From the NCBI GenBank assembly GCA_910574965.1, contig CAJTDB010000001.1, positions 253,092-317,091 on the forward strand: DNA of 64,000 nucleotides. Direction: 5' to 3'. Origin of the DNA: Lachnospiraceae bacterium. Lineage in GTDB: Bacteria > Bacillota > Clostridia > Lachnospirales > Lachnospiraceae. Position 1 is the first letter of the stretch. Each line of letters begins with the position of its first letter. Positions 37,181-46,534 of the stretch are shown in pieces. The notes under the pieces were generated by a model that saw nothing but the letters and a program-made list of their open reading frames with translations, ran no database searches and was not told the DNA's origin. A program made the position numbers and the translations under genes.

Positions 37181-38374
37181 CTATGCCTCCATAACCGTTC
37201 TTTTGATCTCCTCTGCCGTACCTGTCGTAAGAGAACCCTGTACCATCTCCGGCTTTCCGCCGCCTTTTCCGTGAAACCGTTCCTGCAGCATCTTAGCGCA
37301 TACCCTTACGTCTACATTCCTGCTTCCAAGAATATAATGGTACCCCTTTTCGTCGGTTCCAATAAATGCCCCGCAGATACCGCTGCACTGCTCCATGGCA
37401 CGATTGACAAAGTTCCGCGCGGCTACGGTATCCAGTTCTTCTTCAAAAATGCACACACACGTTTCTTCTTTTGAAAGTGCCGAAAGCTTCTGTTCCAGAT
37501 ACCGCTCCTGCACCCGGTTCAACTGTTCCCTAAGCTTTGTCTGCTCTTCTCTTAGATGCTGAACTGCCTCCCCGATTCGCTCCGGCTTTGCAGAAAGCGC
37601 CACTGACACTTCCGTCACGCTCTGCTGCTTTCTCCGGGCATCCCGAAGGGCCCGAAAACCGCAGAGAATGGTCATCCGGCATCCCCCTCTGTGCTTCTCG
37701 CAGCCGACGATTCGAATCAGCCCAATCTCTCCGGTTCGGTCCACATGAGGCGCACAGCAGGCACAAATATCGTACCCAGGAATCGATACAATACGGATTT
37801 GCCCTTCGATCTCGATCTTGCTCCGGTAATCCACCTTCTGAAGCTGCTCCTTCGAGGGATACAGCACCTGTACCGGTACATTTCCAAATACTGCCCCATT
37901 GGCCCGAAGTTCCAGATCCTCCACCTGTTCTCCCGTCAGCTCCCCGTTAAAATCCAATGTGGTAATCTCTTCCCCCAGGTGAAATCCCACATTGTCATAC
38001 CCATACAGATAATGCACAAGTCCTGACAGAATATGCTCTCCTGTATGCTGCTGCATCCGGTCAAAACGCACTTCAAAATCCAGTCTGCCCTTAACCGTGC
38101 TTCCTTCCTCAAGAGGCTCTTTTGTCTCATGAAAGATGATACCGCCCTTCTCCCTGGTATCTGTCACTTTCACTTCGTTCAGCCAGCCAATATCCCCAAA
38201 CTGTCCGCCGCCCTCCGGAAAAAACGCCGTCCGGTCCAGCACAATCCGGTATCCGTCCCCCTGGGCGTTTTTCTCACAGCGCAGCACTCTCGCTTCAAAT
38301 TCTTTCTTGTGACTGTCTTTATAATACAGCTTCTCCGTCTCTTTTTCATTAGAGAACATATGTTTTTCTTCCAT
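37181..38374 (-). CDS. AlaX-type alanyl-tRNA editing protein with DHHA1 domain
   Basis: A 397-residue free-standing editing protein that deacylates mischarged Ser- or Gly-tRNA(Ala). The N-terminal part has the AlaRS second-additional-domain metal site: H-x(3)-H in MQQHTGEHILSGL and C-x(3)-H in CACCAPHVDRTGEIG. After a helical linker (about 250-300) the C-terminal DHHA1 domain ends with RFHGKGGGKPEMVQGSLTTG, as in alanyl-tRNA synthetase. No aminoacylation domain is present. Ribosome site AGGAGT. Last gene of an operon with the methyltransferase, HscC and TPR genes. Confidence 0.9.
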   Translation of the reverse strand: MEEKHMFSNEKETEKLYYKDSHKKEFEARVLRCEKNAQGDGYRIVLDRTAFFPEGGGQFGDIGWLNEVKVTDTREKGGIIFHETKEPLEEGSTVKGRLDFEVRFDRMQQHTGEHILSGLVHYLYGYDNVGFHLGEEITTLDFNGELTGEQVEDLELRANGAVFGNVPVQVLYPSKEQLQKVDYRSKIEIEGQIRIVSIPGYDICACCAPHVDRTGEIGLIRIVGCEKHRGGCRMTILCGFRALRDARRKQQSVTEVSVALSAKPERIGEAVQHLREEQTKLREQLNRVQERYLEQKLSALSKEETCVCIFEEELDTVAARNFVNRAMEQCSGICGAFIGTDEKGYHYILGSRNVDVRVCAKMLQERFHGKGGGKPEMVQGSLTTGTAEEIKRTVMEA

Positions 38375-38391
38375 ATTTTATTACTCCTGAA

Positions 38392-39570
38392 TCAAAATCC
38401 CTTCTGCAGCAGCTCATCCAGCGTCGGCCGAAATCCAAACTGCTCCTTCAGCTCCTCCACTTCCCTGCGTGCCTCTTGTTTCACCGCTGCCGGAAGCACC
38501 GTCCGGACTGCACGGATTAAAATATTTTTGGGGGTATGGGACAGATCCACAAATTCCAGAAGCTGCGTCTTATAACCGCAGGCAGTCAGAAGGTTCCCGC
38601 GGACGGCATCGGTCATCAGCGCGGCCGTACGCTCCTGTACAATGCCGTAGCGGGTCAGAATCGACAGTCCGCCGCCTTTTTTCATCTGTCCATTCAGTTC
38701 ATGCTGGCAGCAGGGCACAGAGAAGATCAGTTTTGCTTTCCAGCGCACCGCATGATACAGAGCATAATCAGTAGCCGTATCGCAGGCGTGCAGGGAAATC
38801 ACCATGTCCACCGGATGGGGACAGTCATAGCCGCCGATATCCCCCTGTTCAAAATGCAGGCCCTGATAGCCGTATTTCCTGGCCGCACGGCTGCAGTTTT
38901 CAATCACGTCCGCCTTCAGATCCAGACCCGTAATCTGCACATCCAGTCCCCGAAGCTCGGACAGATAATAATACAAGATAAAGGTCAGATAGGATTTACC
39001 GCAGCCGAAATCCACCACATGGATGGTCCGGTCTTTGGGCAGGTGTTCGATCTCATCCTCAATCAGTTCTACAAAACGGTTGATCTGACGGTATTTGTCA
39101 TACATAGAATGAACAACTTTCCCTTCCGCCGTAAAGATACCCATGTCTGTCAGCGGAGGAATCACCGTTCCTTCTTCTAATATGTAGTTTTTCTTCCGGT
39201 TATGGGCGCCTTTTTCCTCAGGCGCCCGGCTGCTCTGTCTCTTTTGAACCGTAACCTTTCCTTTTTTGGAGACGAGAATCGTATGTTCCCAGCGTTCGTC
39301 CCAGGCGTTGCACTGGCGAAATCCTCCTGTTAGTGCCTCTGCCAAAAAGTCCGCCCCCTGATCCTCTTCCAGATTTTCATGAAAAACCTGCTGCTCTGTA
39401 TACTTTTCCGCCTGCCAGTTATCTTTCAGGCGATTCATGACAATCTTTCGATACCGCCGCTCCCCGGCATTGGAAGACTTCCCGGCATTGCTTAAAATCA
39501 CCTTGTACGGATGCATACTCCAGAGCGCGTCCACTGCCAGCCGAAGTGCTTTCTTTTTCTCCTCGTCCAT
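38392..39570 (-). CDS. Class I SAM-dependent methyltransferase (GSTCD-like)
   Basis: A 392-residue protein with a Rossmann-type methyltransferase domain in its second half. Motif I is VVDFGCGKSYLTFILYYY (about 180-197), acidic motif II GLDLKADVI, and DMVISLHACDTATDYAL and FSVPCCQHELNGQM follow, the latter typical of the GSTCD-like methyltransferase family. The N-terminal 150 residues are basic and may bind RNA (inference). It lies 7 bases after hscC and 17 before alaX. An RNA or tRNA substrate would suit the AlaX neighbour, but nothing proves it. Confidence 0.82.
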   Translation of the reverse strand: MDEEKKKALRLAVDALWSMHPYKVILSNAGKSSNAGERRYRKIVMNRLKDNWQAEKYTEQQVFHENLEEDQGADFLAEALTGGFRQCNAWDERWEHTILVSKKGKVTVQKRQSSRAPEEKGAHNRKKNYILEEGTVIPPLTDMGIFTAEGKVVHSMYDKYRQINRFVELIEDEIEHLPKDRTIHVVDFGCGKSYLTFILYYYLSELRGLDVQITGLDLKADVIENCSRAARKYGYQGLHFEQGDIGGYDCPHPVDMVISLHACDTATDYALYHAVRWKAKLIFSVPCCQHELNGQMKKGGGLSILTRYGIVQERTAALMTDAVRGNLLTACGYKTQLLEFVDLSHTPKNILIRAVRTVLPAAVKQEARREVEELKEQFGFRPTLDELLQKGF

Positions 39571-39577
39571 ATCCGGG

Positions 39578-41272
39578 TCACTCCCACTCGTCCAGCTTTT
39601 CCAGAAATTCGATTAATTCCTGCTTCGCTTCCGTAATCTGTTCCTGGTCGTAGGAATTCAGGGCATACTCAAATTTCCGAAGCACCTGTTCCACCTGTGT
39701 CCGCTTGTATCCCAGACTTTCCTCGTAGATTCGCTCTCCCCGAAGAAGCAGGACTTTATTTTCCTCTTTGTCCCTTGGATGGATCTTCAGATAGGACAGC
39801 GTCTCCAAACGCTCTTCGATCTCTTCCTCGCTCATATCCAGATTCCGGTCTTTGAACACCTGACGGGTCTTCTTTCCGCTGGAAATTACTTTGACTTCCA
39901 CCTCCAGAATCGAGTTGATATCATACGTATAGGTCACATCCACGGCTTCCTCTCCGGCTTTTCCCGCCGGAACATCGATCATCAGTTCGCCCAGGGACAG
40001 ATTGTTTACGGCAAAGCGGCTCTCTCCCTGGAGAATGTGAATCCGGATCCTGGTCTGGTTATCCCGGACCGTATACAGCCGCTCCGTCCGGCTGGCCGGG
40101 ATGACCGTATTCCGCTCAATGATCGGGAGAAATACTCCGTTCTCAAAACGATGCTCCTCATACTCCCGGACCACTTCCGTTCCAAGGGTAAAAGGACACA
40201 CATCCGTCAGAATCACTTCCCGGATACCTTCCTTGCGCTCCTTCATAGCCGCCTGAATGGCCGCCCCCAGCGCCACGGTCTCGTCCGGATTCAAATTGGT
40301 GTCCGGTATCATATGGAACAGCTTTCCTGCAAATTTCCGGATAACCGGAGACTTGGTCGCTCCGCCTACCAGCACCACCTTGTCAATATCGGACAGCCGG
40401 ATATGCGCATCCTTTAAGCTCCGCTTCACCGGCTGGCGGATCCGCTCCAGCAGCTCCTCACAGGCTTCCTCATAGTCGGACAGTTCCACCGGAAGGGTAT
40501 ACTCTTCTCCGTCCACATTGCACTTCATCACAGATGTACGGGCATTTCCAAAACCGATCTTGCACTGCTCGGCCTGTTTGCGGATGTGTTTGCTCATCTT
40601 TTCGCTCAGAGTAAAACGATTGATCTGGGGAAATTTCTCATAGAAAAGTTTCTCCAGAACAGCCGTAAAGTCCTCCCCGCCGAGAAAGTTGTCCCCTGCC
40701 ACTGCATGGACTTCCAGAATCGTGTCGTACAGCTCCAGAATCGACACATCAAAGGTACCGCCTCCTAAGTCGAAAACGAGAAATCTGGCCTGTCCCTTCT
40801 GCTGCCAGAGTCCATAGGCAATAGCAGCAGCCGTAGGTTCGCTGATAATACGCTCCACTTTCAGTCCTGCCAATTCTCCGGCACGCTTAGTCGCCCGTCT
40901 TCTGGCATCGTTAAAATAAGCCGGTACACTGATAACCGCCTCGGTTACTTTCTCTCCCAGGTAAGCTTCCGCATCCTCTTTTAAAAAGCGGAGTACAAAG
41001 GAAGAAAGCTCCTCCGCAGTAAAAGATTTGTCCTCTAACTGAAATTTTTTATTGCTCCCCATACTTCTCTTAAACAGAGAAGCTCCGCTGTTCGGATAGA
41101 GCAGCATCCGCTCGGCCGCAGATTCCCCTACATAGATCTGTCCTTCCTCGTCGATGCTCACCACCGACGGTGTCATGGGTTTTCCAAGACGGTTGGGGAT
41201 AATCTTCGGACCCTCTTCCGTATAATATGCCACGAGACTGTTCGTAGTCCCCAGATCAATTCCTACTATCAT
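39578..41272 (-). CDS. hscC: HscC-type Hsp70 chaperone
   Basis: A 564-residue Hsp70 homologue, shorter than DnaK (about 610-640) and like E. coli HscC in length. ATPase motifs are VGIDLGTTNSLVAYY, ISVPAYFNDARRRATKRAG, RIISEPTAAAIAYG, FLVFDLGGGTFDVSIL and VVLVGGATKSPVIR. The substrate-binding half is present, but the C-terminal lid is short and ends KLDEWE. The gene begins four bases after the stop of the large TPR protein, whose N-terminus looks like a J-domain relative, so the two probably form a chaperone pair as HscC and DjlC do in E. coli. Main DnaK is presumably elsewhere. Confidence 0.9.
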   Translation of the reverse strand: MIVGIDLGTTNSLVAYYTEEGPKIIPNRLGKPMTPSVVSIDEEGQIYVGESAAERMLLYPNSGASLFKRSMGSNKKFQLEDKSFTAEELSSFVLRFLKEDAEAYLGEKVTEAVISVPAYFNDARRRATKRAGELAGLKVERIISEPTAAAIAYGLWQQKGQARFLVFDLGGGTFDVSILELYDTILEVHAVAGDNFLGGEDFTAVLEKLFYEKFPQINRFTLSEKMSKHIRKQAEQCKIGFGNARTSVMKCNVDGEEYTLPVELSDYEEACEELLERIRQPVKRSLKDAHIRLSDIDKVVLVGGATKSPVIRKFAGKLFHMIPDTNLNPDETVALGAAIQAAMKERKEGIREVILTDVCPFTLGTEVVREYEEHRFENGVFLPIIERNTVIPASRTERLYTVRDNQTRIRIHILQGESRFAVNNLSLGELMIDVPAGKAGEEAVDVTYTYDINSILEVEVKVISSGKKTRQVFKDRNLDMSEEEIEERLETLSYLKIHPRDKEENKVLLLRGERIYEESLGYKRTQVEQVLRKFEYALNSYDQEQITEAKQELIEFLEKLDEWE

Positions 41273-41276
41273 CTGT

Positions 41277-44200
41277 CTACTTTATCTCCTTACGAAGTTT
41301 TTTCACCATTTCCTCAAGTTCTATCTCCATCGGGCAAAGCGCAAGCGCTTTCTCATACTGTTCCAATGCATCCTTTTTCCCCGCATTTCCAAAGCCCAGA
41401 TGGTAAAGTCCCAGATTCCGGTATTTTTCATAGCATTCTTTATTCCGGCAGTGCTCACACCGGCATCCGGCATCCATCATCCGGAACATATCATAAGCCT
41501 TGCCCATCTTTCCCATATACAGATAACATTCTCCAATTCGGGACAGATGCAGCGGACGTTTGGCCGGATATGCCAGATACGCCTCCTCGGAAAGCGCATC
41601 TTTCAGATACAGATCATACGCCTTTTTCGCATGTTCCGCCGCCTTCCGCCGGCGCCCCAGCAGATAATGAAGCCGCGCCTGGAACCGCTCATTGTTGGCC
41701 TGCGAGACTTTGGAAGCGCTCCAGCCTTTATTGGCATATCCTCTCTCCGCCTTCTCCAGAATCCGCAGGGCACCCGTATAATCAAAATACTGATTCATAA
41801 GCCGTTCTGCGTAGTCTGTATGCCGTTCATAGGCATCTTCCCGGATAGAGGCCGTCTGAATGGCCTTTTTATAAAAGCCCTTGGCTTTTCTCGGCTGCCC
41901 TTTGGCAAACCAGACATCGCCGATCTTCAGCAGATATTCTTTGTCATTCCATCTGGAGCCGGCCGTCTCGTAAGATTCTATGGCCTTCTCATATTCCTTC
42001 AGATAGAAATACAGATCGCCGATCTCCTCATAAAATACCGTTCGGTCCGGATACCATTTCAGATCTTCCTGGTAACATGTGATGGCCCGCCGGTAATCTC
42101 CTAAGATCTCATAGCAGTCTGCCATATTGCTGTAGGGAAGGATCTTTTTGTCTTCATGCCTCCGGAGCATATCCAGGGACATCTCATACATTTCGATGCT
42201 CTTCTCATACTCGCCCATATGTTTGTAGCAGTAGCCGATATTGTTAAATGCCGCCCAGTCCTCAGGCTGATAGGTGAGTGCCTTTTCAAAATCCTTTATC
42301 GCCCTCTGAAGATGCATCGCTGCCCTGTGCATCAGTCCCCTGTGGACCAGAATATAGCAGTTTTCGTTCTTCTCCACCTGACGGTTGATATACTGCACTG
42401 CTTTCTTATATTCTCTTACATCACAGGATTTCCTATACCGTTCCATATAGAGATCCGCAATTTTCTCATTTACATCCCGGTAGGAATCGTCGATCTTCAC
42501 AGACTCTAAATAATTTTCCAGTGCCAGCTCCCGGTCTCCCAACTCTTCATGACAGAAACCGATCCCGTAATAATAGCCCGCCGTCTCATCATATTCCGGC
42601 TTTGCAGTCCCGTAAGCATCCAGCGCCTTGTCATAATCCCCCTTGGTCCGCAGGATTTCCGCCTTTACCATAAAATACTGGCACTGGGACGGATTCTGGC
42701 GGATGGCGTTGGAAAGATGGGACAGAGCCTCGTCAAAATGGTCATCGTCCCAGTAAAAAAGCGCTGTCTCAAATTCGAGTTCCGACAGATCTTCCAGATC
42801 CGTTGTCTCCGGATCAACGGAAGCACTCAGCTCCTTCAGCATCCGCAGCGGCTCTTCCCGCTCTTTTGCACTGTTGGACAAATACCGCAGTGTCCGCACA
42901 TGCAAAAAACGCATCCAGTCGCTGAACTCCACCTGGTTTTCCAGTGCCCGCTCCATAACCTTTTTCGCGTCCTCATACTGGTCATAAATCAGAAATACTC
43001 TTGCAGCGTACAGATATGGTTTATAATACCCAGGATAAATATCAATCGCACGATAATAATCATCCACTACCCCTTGAGCATTTCTCATCTCAAAGTACGC
43101 CTGTTGGCGGATCAGATAAGCCGGATAATATTCCCCGTCCAGAGAAAAGATCTGCTCGCACTTGTCCACGGCTTTCTCACATTCTTCCATGGCAAGCCAA
43201 GTCTCTGCCAGATTGCACATCGCCCCCAAGCGGTCATACATATCTGCATTTTCATTCTCTGCCCGCTGCAGCATCTCCACTGCAGGTCCATATTCTTTGG
43301 TTTTGGACAGGCAAATGCCAAGAAGCAGACAGGCAGTCCCTTTTCTGCGGAGCCGTTTCTTCGACTCTTCGCTTCCGTCATCTTTTGTAGCTTCGATCAT
43401 GGACAGCCATAACCGAAGTTCCGGAACTGCCTCTTCGTTTCGTCCAAGCGCCGCCAGAACTCTCCCCTTCAGATTGTGATAGCTGTAATATATGTCTTTG
43501 CCGGGTGTGATTCGGTCCAGAATCCGAAGAGCTTCTTCTGCATTTTTATTCTGATACTCGCACCATGCCATTTCCACCTGCAGAGCATCCTTTTTCTTCT
43601 CGTCCTGGGCCTCTTGCATCTCTCTGGCATACTTTACCAGAAGCAGCTTATTGGCCTTCTCTATGTATTCGTCCGCCCTCTGGCCGGAGCCGTCTTCTTC
43701 CCACAGATCCAGTGCCATTTCCTTGGCCTTTTCTGCAGTTTCCTCGCTCTCCAGATAATATTTAATAATCCCGATACGAGAGTTAAATGCCCCCGGAGAC
43801 TGCTGCCACCAGTCAAAGGCCGTCTCTTTCTCCCCTGCATCCCATTTCACGTCCGCAGCTCTGGACACCAGATACCCGTCCTTTGGATATTCTTCAACCA
43901 GACGCTCCGCCATGGAAAGCGCCTCTTCCATCCGGCCCTCCGCCTGCAAAAGCTTCATCCGCTCCGCTTCTTCCCAGGGATACCAGACGCCGTAGGCCGG
44001 AAGCTCCGAAAGCCGCACAGCCGCCTTCTCATACTCCCCCTGATCGCATAAATTTCTGACTTCCATGTACGCCTGAATATAGCCGTCCACGTTCTCGTCC
44101 TCCAAACGAACCGTCCCGCTTCTGGCCTTCATCCGGTCAAAATTCACAAAATACTCATATTCGCTGTAATGCTTTGCATAATCCAGGAAATCCGCCGGAT

Positions 44201-44654
44201 AGCGTTCCTTCAGCTCTTCATAGTCTTCTATAAACTGCAGCTCTTGGTTCAGGCACAGCCAGACTTCCTTTGGCAGATAGAAATGGTTCAAAAGCCAGGA
44301 AAAAAGCGCATCCCTGGCATCCAGAGACGTATCCAGCCCCTGGCAGATTTCGGAATTTAAAAGTTCCTCCCACAGCTCGGTACGGCCGCGTTTTCTAAAG
44401 TCCCGATAGATCTCTTCGATCTGATCGATCCAGAGGTCGATCTCCGTCTTCTCTTTCTCTTCTTCCTGTTCCTCTTCCTCTGCCTCCCGAAGCAGCAGCA
44501 GGCCCCCCTCATATGCCTCCCGAAGCTTCCGGAACCCTTCTGGGTCATCCTCTGGATTGGTCCGCTTTAATTTCGTCATATAAGCAGATTTGACCGTCCG
44601 CTCATCGGTCAGCTCTTCCAGTTCCAGTATATGGAGAATCAGTTCTTTTTCCAT
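41277..44654 (-). CDS. Large TPR protein with divergent J-like N-terminus
   Basis: A 1125-residue cytoplasmic protein. Residues 1-55 resemble a J domain (TVKSAYMTKLKRTNPEDDPEGFRKLREAYE, seen in pieces as AYMTKLKR and EDDPEGFRKLREAYE), but the HPD tripeptide is replaced by NPED. An acidic coiled segment follows (about 58-72). The remainder is tetratricopeptide-like repeats, clearest at about 500-930 (for example EYEKSIEMYEMSLDM and DYRRAITCYQEDLKWYPD). A cysteine cluster, CRCEHCRNKEC, lies near 1060-1070. Four bases separate it from hscC. Likely a dedicated co-chaperone or scaffold for HscC (inference). No signal peptide or membrane segment. Confidence 0.8.
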   Translation of the reverse strand: MEKELILHILELEELTDERTVKSAYMTKLKRTNPEDDPEGFRKLREAYEGGLLLLREAEEEEQEEEKEKTEIDLWIDQIEEIYRDFRKRGRTELWEELLNSEICQGLDTSLDARDALFSWLLNHFYLPKEVWLCLNQELQFIEDYEELKERYPADFLDYAKHYSEYEYFVNFDRMKARSGTVRLEDENVDGYIQAYMEVRNLCDQGEYEKAAVRLSELPAYGVWYPWEEAERMKLLQAEGRMEEALSMAERLVEEYPKDGYLVSRAADVKWDAGEKETAFDWWQQSPGAFNSRIGIIKYYLESEETAEKAKEMALDLWEEDGSGQRADEYIEKANKLLLVKYAREMQEAQDEKKKDALQVEMAWCEYQNKNAEEALRILDRITPGKDIYYSYHNLKGRVLAALGRNEEAVPELRLWLSMIEATKDDGSEESKKRLRRKGTACLLLGICLSKTKEYGPAVEMLQRAENENADMYDRLGAMCNLAETWLAMEECEKAVDKCEQIFSLDGEYYPAYLIRQQAYFEMRNAQGVVDDYYRAIDIYPGYYKPYLYAARVFLIYDQYEDAKKVMERALENQVEFSDWMRFLHVRTLRYLSNSAKEREEPLRMLKELSASVDPETTDLEDLSELEFETALFYWDDDHFDEALSHLSNAIRQNPSQCQYFMVKAEILRTKGDYDKALDAYGTAKPEYDETAGYYYGIGFCHEELGDRELALENYLESVKIDDSYRDVNEKIADLYMERYRKSCDVREYKKAVQYINRQVEKNENCYILVHRGLMHRAAMHLQRAIKDFEKALTYQPEDWAAFNNIGYCYKHMGEYEKSIEMYEMSLDMLRRHEDKKILPYSNMADCYEILGDYRRAITCYQEDLKWYPDRTVFYEEIGDLYFYLKEYEKAIESYETAGSRWNDKEYLLKIGDVWFAKGQPRKAKGFYKKAIQTASIREDAYERHTDYAERLMNQYFDYTGALRILEKAERGYANKGWSASKVSQANNERFQARLHYLLGRRRKAAEHAKKAYDLYLKDALSEEAYLAYPAKRPLHLSRIGECYLYMGKMGKAYDMFRMMDAGCRCEHCRNKECYEKYRNLGLYHLGFGNAGKKDALEQYEKALALCPMEIELEEMVKKLRKEIK

Positions 44655-44696
44655 AAAATAAGTCCACCCCTCTCATATCATATAATCCAGTCATAT

Positions 44697-44727
44697 GGGC
44701 TATGTGGTACAGTATACCACATAGCCC
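44697..44727 (-). promoter_or_regulatory. Perfect 13-bp palindrome upstream of the TPR-hscC operon
   Basis: GGGCTATGTGGTA (44697-44709), loop CAGTA, TACCACATAGCCC (44715-44727). On the minus strand the centre contains TATACT, a possible -10 box for the operon, so a repressor bound to the palindrome would cover it. The -35 region is poor. No T-run follows on either strand, so it is not a typical terminator for putP. Confidence 0.5.
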
Positions 44728-44798
44728 AGGAGTTGAGTAGTACTTTTCTGTCACAGCAGCGAGAAAACAGGCGGAAAACAGGCGGTCCAGGATTGATT

Positions 44799-46328
44799 TT
44801 ATCTCATTTGGGCTACTCGGTCAAATTCTTCCTGGATCTCCTGAGACGGAGCTTCGGTCAGAAGGCTTACCGCAATATTTACGATCAGCGCCACAAGAAA
44901 GGCCGGAAGCAGCTCATAGATTCCCAGAACGCCGCCCAAAGGCCGTACAAGGAATTTCCACACGAAGACCATAATTCCTCCGCTGACCATGCCCGCAAGC
45001 GCCCCCGGAAGGTTGGAGCGCTTCCAGAACAGTGCCAGAAGGACCAGCGGACCAAAGGAAGCACCAAAACCGGCCCAGGCAAAGGATACGATCTGGAACA
45101 CAGAGCTGTTGGAATCTCTGGCGATGAAAATACCCACAACAGCGATGATTAAGACCGTTATCCGGGCAGTCAGCATACCGGTCTTCTCGTTCATGTCTTT
45201 AATAAGAACTTCCTTCAAAATATTCTGGGATGCACTGGAGGAAGCGGCCAGAAGCTGAGAATCCGCCGTGGACATGGTAGCTGCCAGAATCCCCGCCAGA
45301 ATCACGCCTGCCACAAGTGCTGCCAGAGCACCATGCCTTGCAATCAGGTCCGAGATGGTAATCAAAATCGTTTCTGAATCTTCCAGTGCCGGAATGGAGC
45401 CTACTTTTGTCATCGCGTTTCCGATCACGCCGATGAAAATCGCCACGGTCATGGAAATCACCACCCAGACCGTTGCCACTCTTCTGGAAAGGTCCAGCTT
45501 TTTCGCGTCTTCGATGGCCATAAAGCGCAGAAGTACATGAGGCATTCCAAAGTATCCAAGTCCCCATGCCAGCATGGACGCAATGGTCAGTGCACCATAG
45601 GGCGCAGCCGTACCCGTGGCCGGATCGTGGATCTGCACCAGGCTGAAATACCCAGCCATGGATTTTGCATTGTCCAGAACCGCATCCAGACTTCCGACAT
45701 TTTGAATGCCAAAGCCGAAAACGACGATGATCGCAATGGTCATAATGATGCTCTGCAGAAAGTCCGACGTGCTCGCCGCCAGAAAGCCCCCCAGGGTCGT
45801 ATAGGCAACGATTACAATGGCGCTGATAATCATAGCCGGCATATAATCCCAGCCGAAAAGGCTGGAAAACAGCTTGCCGCACGCGGCAAAGCCGGAAGCT
45901 GTATAGGGCACGAAGAAAATAATAATCAGAACCGCCGACAGTACCGACAGTATCTTTTTCTCATCCCGGTAACGGTTGGAAAAAAACAGAGGCAAGGTCG
46001 TGGAGTTTCTGCATGTATGGGTATAATGACGGAGCCGTCTGGCTACGACAAGCCAGTTGATATAGGTTCCCGCCGCAAGACCGATGGCCGTCCACGCGGC
46101 GTCTGCAAGGCCGGTCATATAGGCTACGCCCGGAAGTCCCATAAGAAGCCAACTGCTCATATCGGATGCCTCCGCACTCATCGCAGTGACAAAGGGGCCT
46201 AATTTTCTTCCTCCCAGATAGAAATCTTCTGTGGTATGGTTTTTGCGGGCCAGAGCAGCGCCCATTCCGACGACTACAGCCAGATAGACAATAATCGCCA
46301 GAAGCATCAGTAAATTTGTAGATGTCAT
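44799..46328 (-). CDS. putP: Sodium/proline symporter
   Basis: A 509-residue sodium:solute symporter with about 13 membrane segments. PutP features include VVVGMGAALARKNHTTEDFYLGGRKLG (seen as TTEDFYLGGRKLGP), AEASDMSSWLLMGLPG, the sodium-site region MSTADSQLLAASSS and WAGFGASFGPLVLLALFWKR. It imports proline with Na+. Its promoter has exactly the same -35 and -10 hexamers and spacing as that of gdhA in this window, and two small palindromes flank it. Single-gene transcript. Confidence 0.93.
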   Translation of the reverse strand: MTSTNLLMLLAIIVYLAVVVGMGAALARKNHTTEDFYLGGRKLGPFVTAMSAEASDMSSWLLMGLPGVAYMTGLADAAWTAIGLAAGTYINWLVVARRLRHYTHTCRNSTTLPLFFSNRYRDEKKILSVLSAVLIIIFFVPYTASGFAACGKLFSSLFGWDYMPAMIISAIVIVAYTTLGGFLAASTSDFLQSIIMTIAIIVVFGFGIQNVGSLDAVLDNAKSMAGYFSLVQIHDPATGTAAPYGALTIASMLAWGLGYFGMPHVLLRFMAIEDAKKLDLSRRVATVWVVISMTVAIFIGVIGNAMTKVGSIPALEDSETILITISDLIARHGALAALVAGVILAGILAATMSTADSQLLAASSSASQNILKEVLIKDMNEKTGMLTARITVLIIAVVGIFIARDSNSSVFQIVSFAWAGFGASFGPLVLLALFWKRSNLPGALAGMVSGGIMVFVWKFLVRPLGGVLGIYELLPAFLVALIVNIAVSLLTEAPSQEIQEEFDRVAQMR

Positions 46329-46371
46329 ACTTTATTCTCCCTTTCATTCTACTATTATTCTGTTGAATAAA

Positions 46372-46465
46372 TGCGTTATTTACGCACTATTTCTGCATTT
46401 TAACACAAACAAGAATGGGATGCAATACAGAGTATAGTATAGAATGTATTCTGGTTTTCCAGAAT
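46372..46465 (-). promoter_or_regulatory. putP promoter with flanking palindromes
   Basis: Minus-strand TTGCAT (46420-46425), 17 bases, TAAAAT (46397-46402). Just downstream of the predicted start lies TGCGT-TATTT-ACGCA (46372-46386); upstream of the -35 lies ATTCTGG-TTTT-CCAGAAT (46448-46465). The positions suit a repressor and an activator site respectively; the proteins are unknown. Confidence 0.6.
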
Positions 46466-46488
46466 GTCCTGTCCGTCCGGAAACTGTC

Positions 46489-46520
46489 AAAAAAGACACT
46501 GCCTGTTTCCAGACAGTGCC
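46489..46520 (-). terminator. Terminator of the hydF-rrf2-tetR operon
   Basis: Minus-strand GGCACTGTCTG, loop GAAA, CAGGCAGTGTC, then TTTTTTG: an 11-bp stem with wobble pairs plus a T6 run, 15 bases after the tetR stop. Confidence 0.85.
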
Positions 46521-46534
46521 TGATATCCGGCTTT

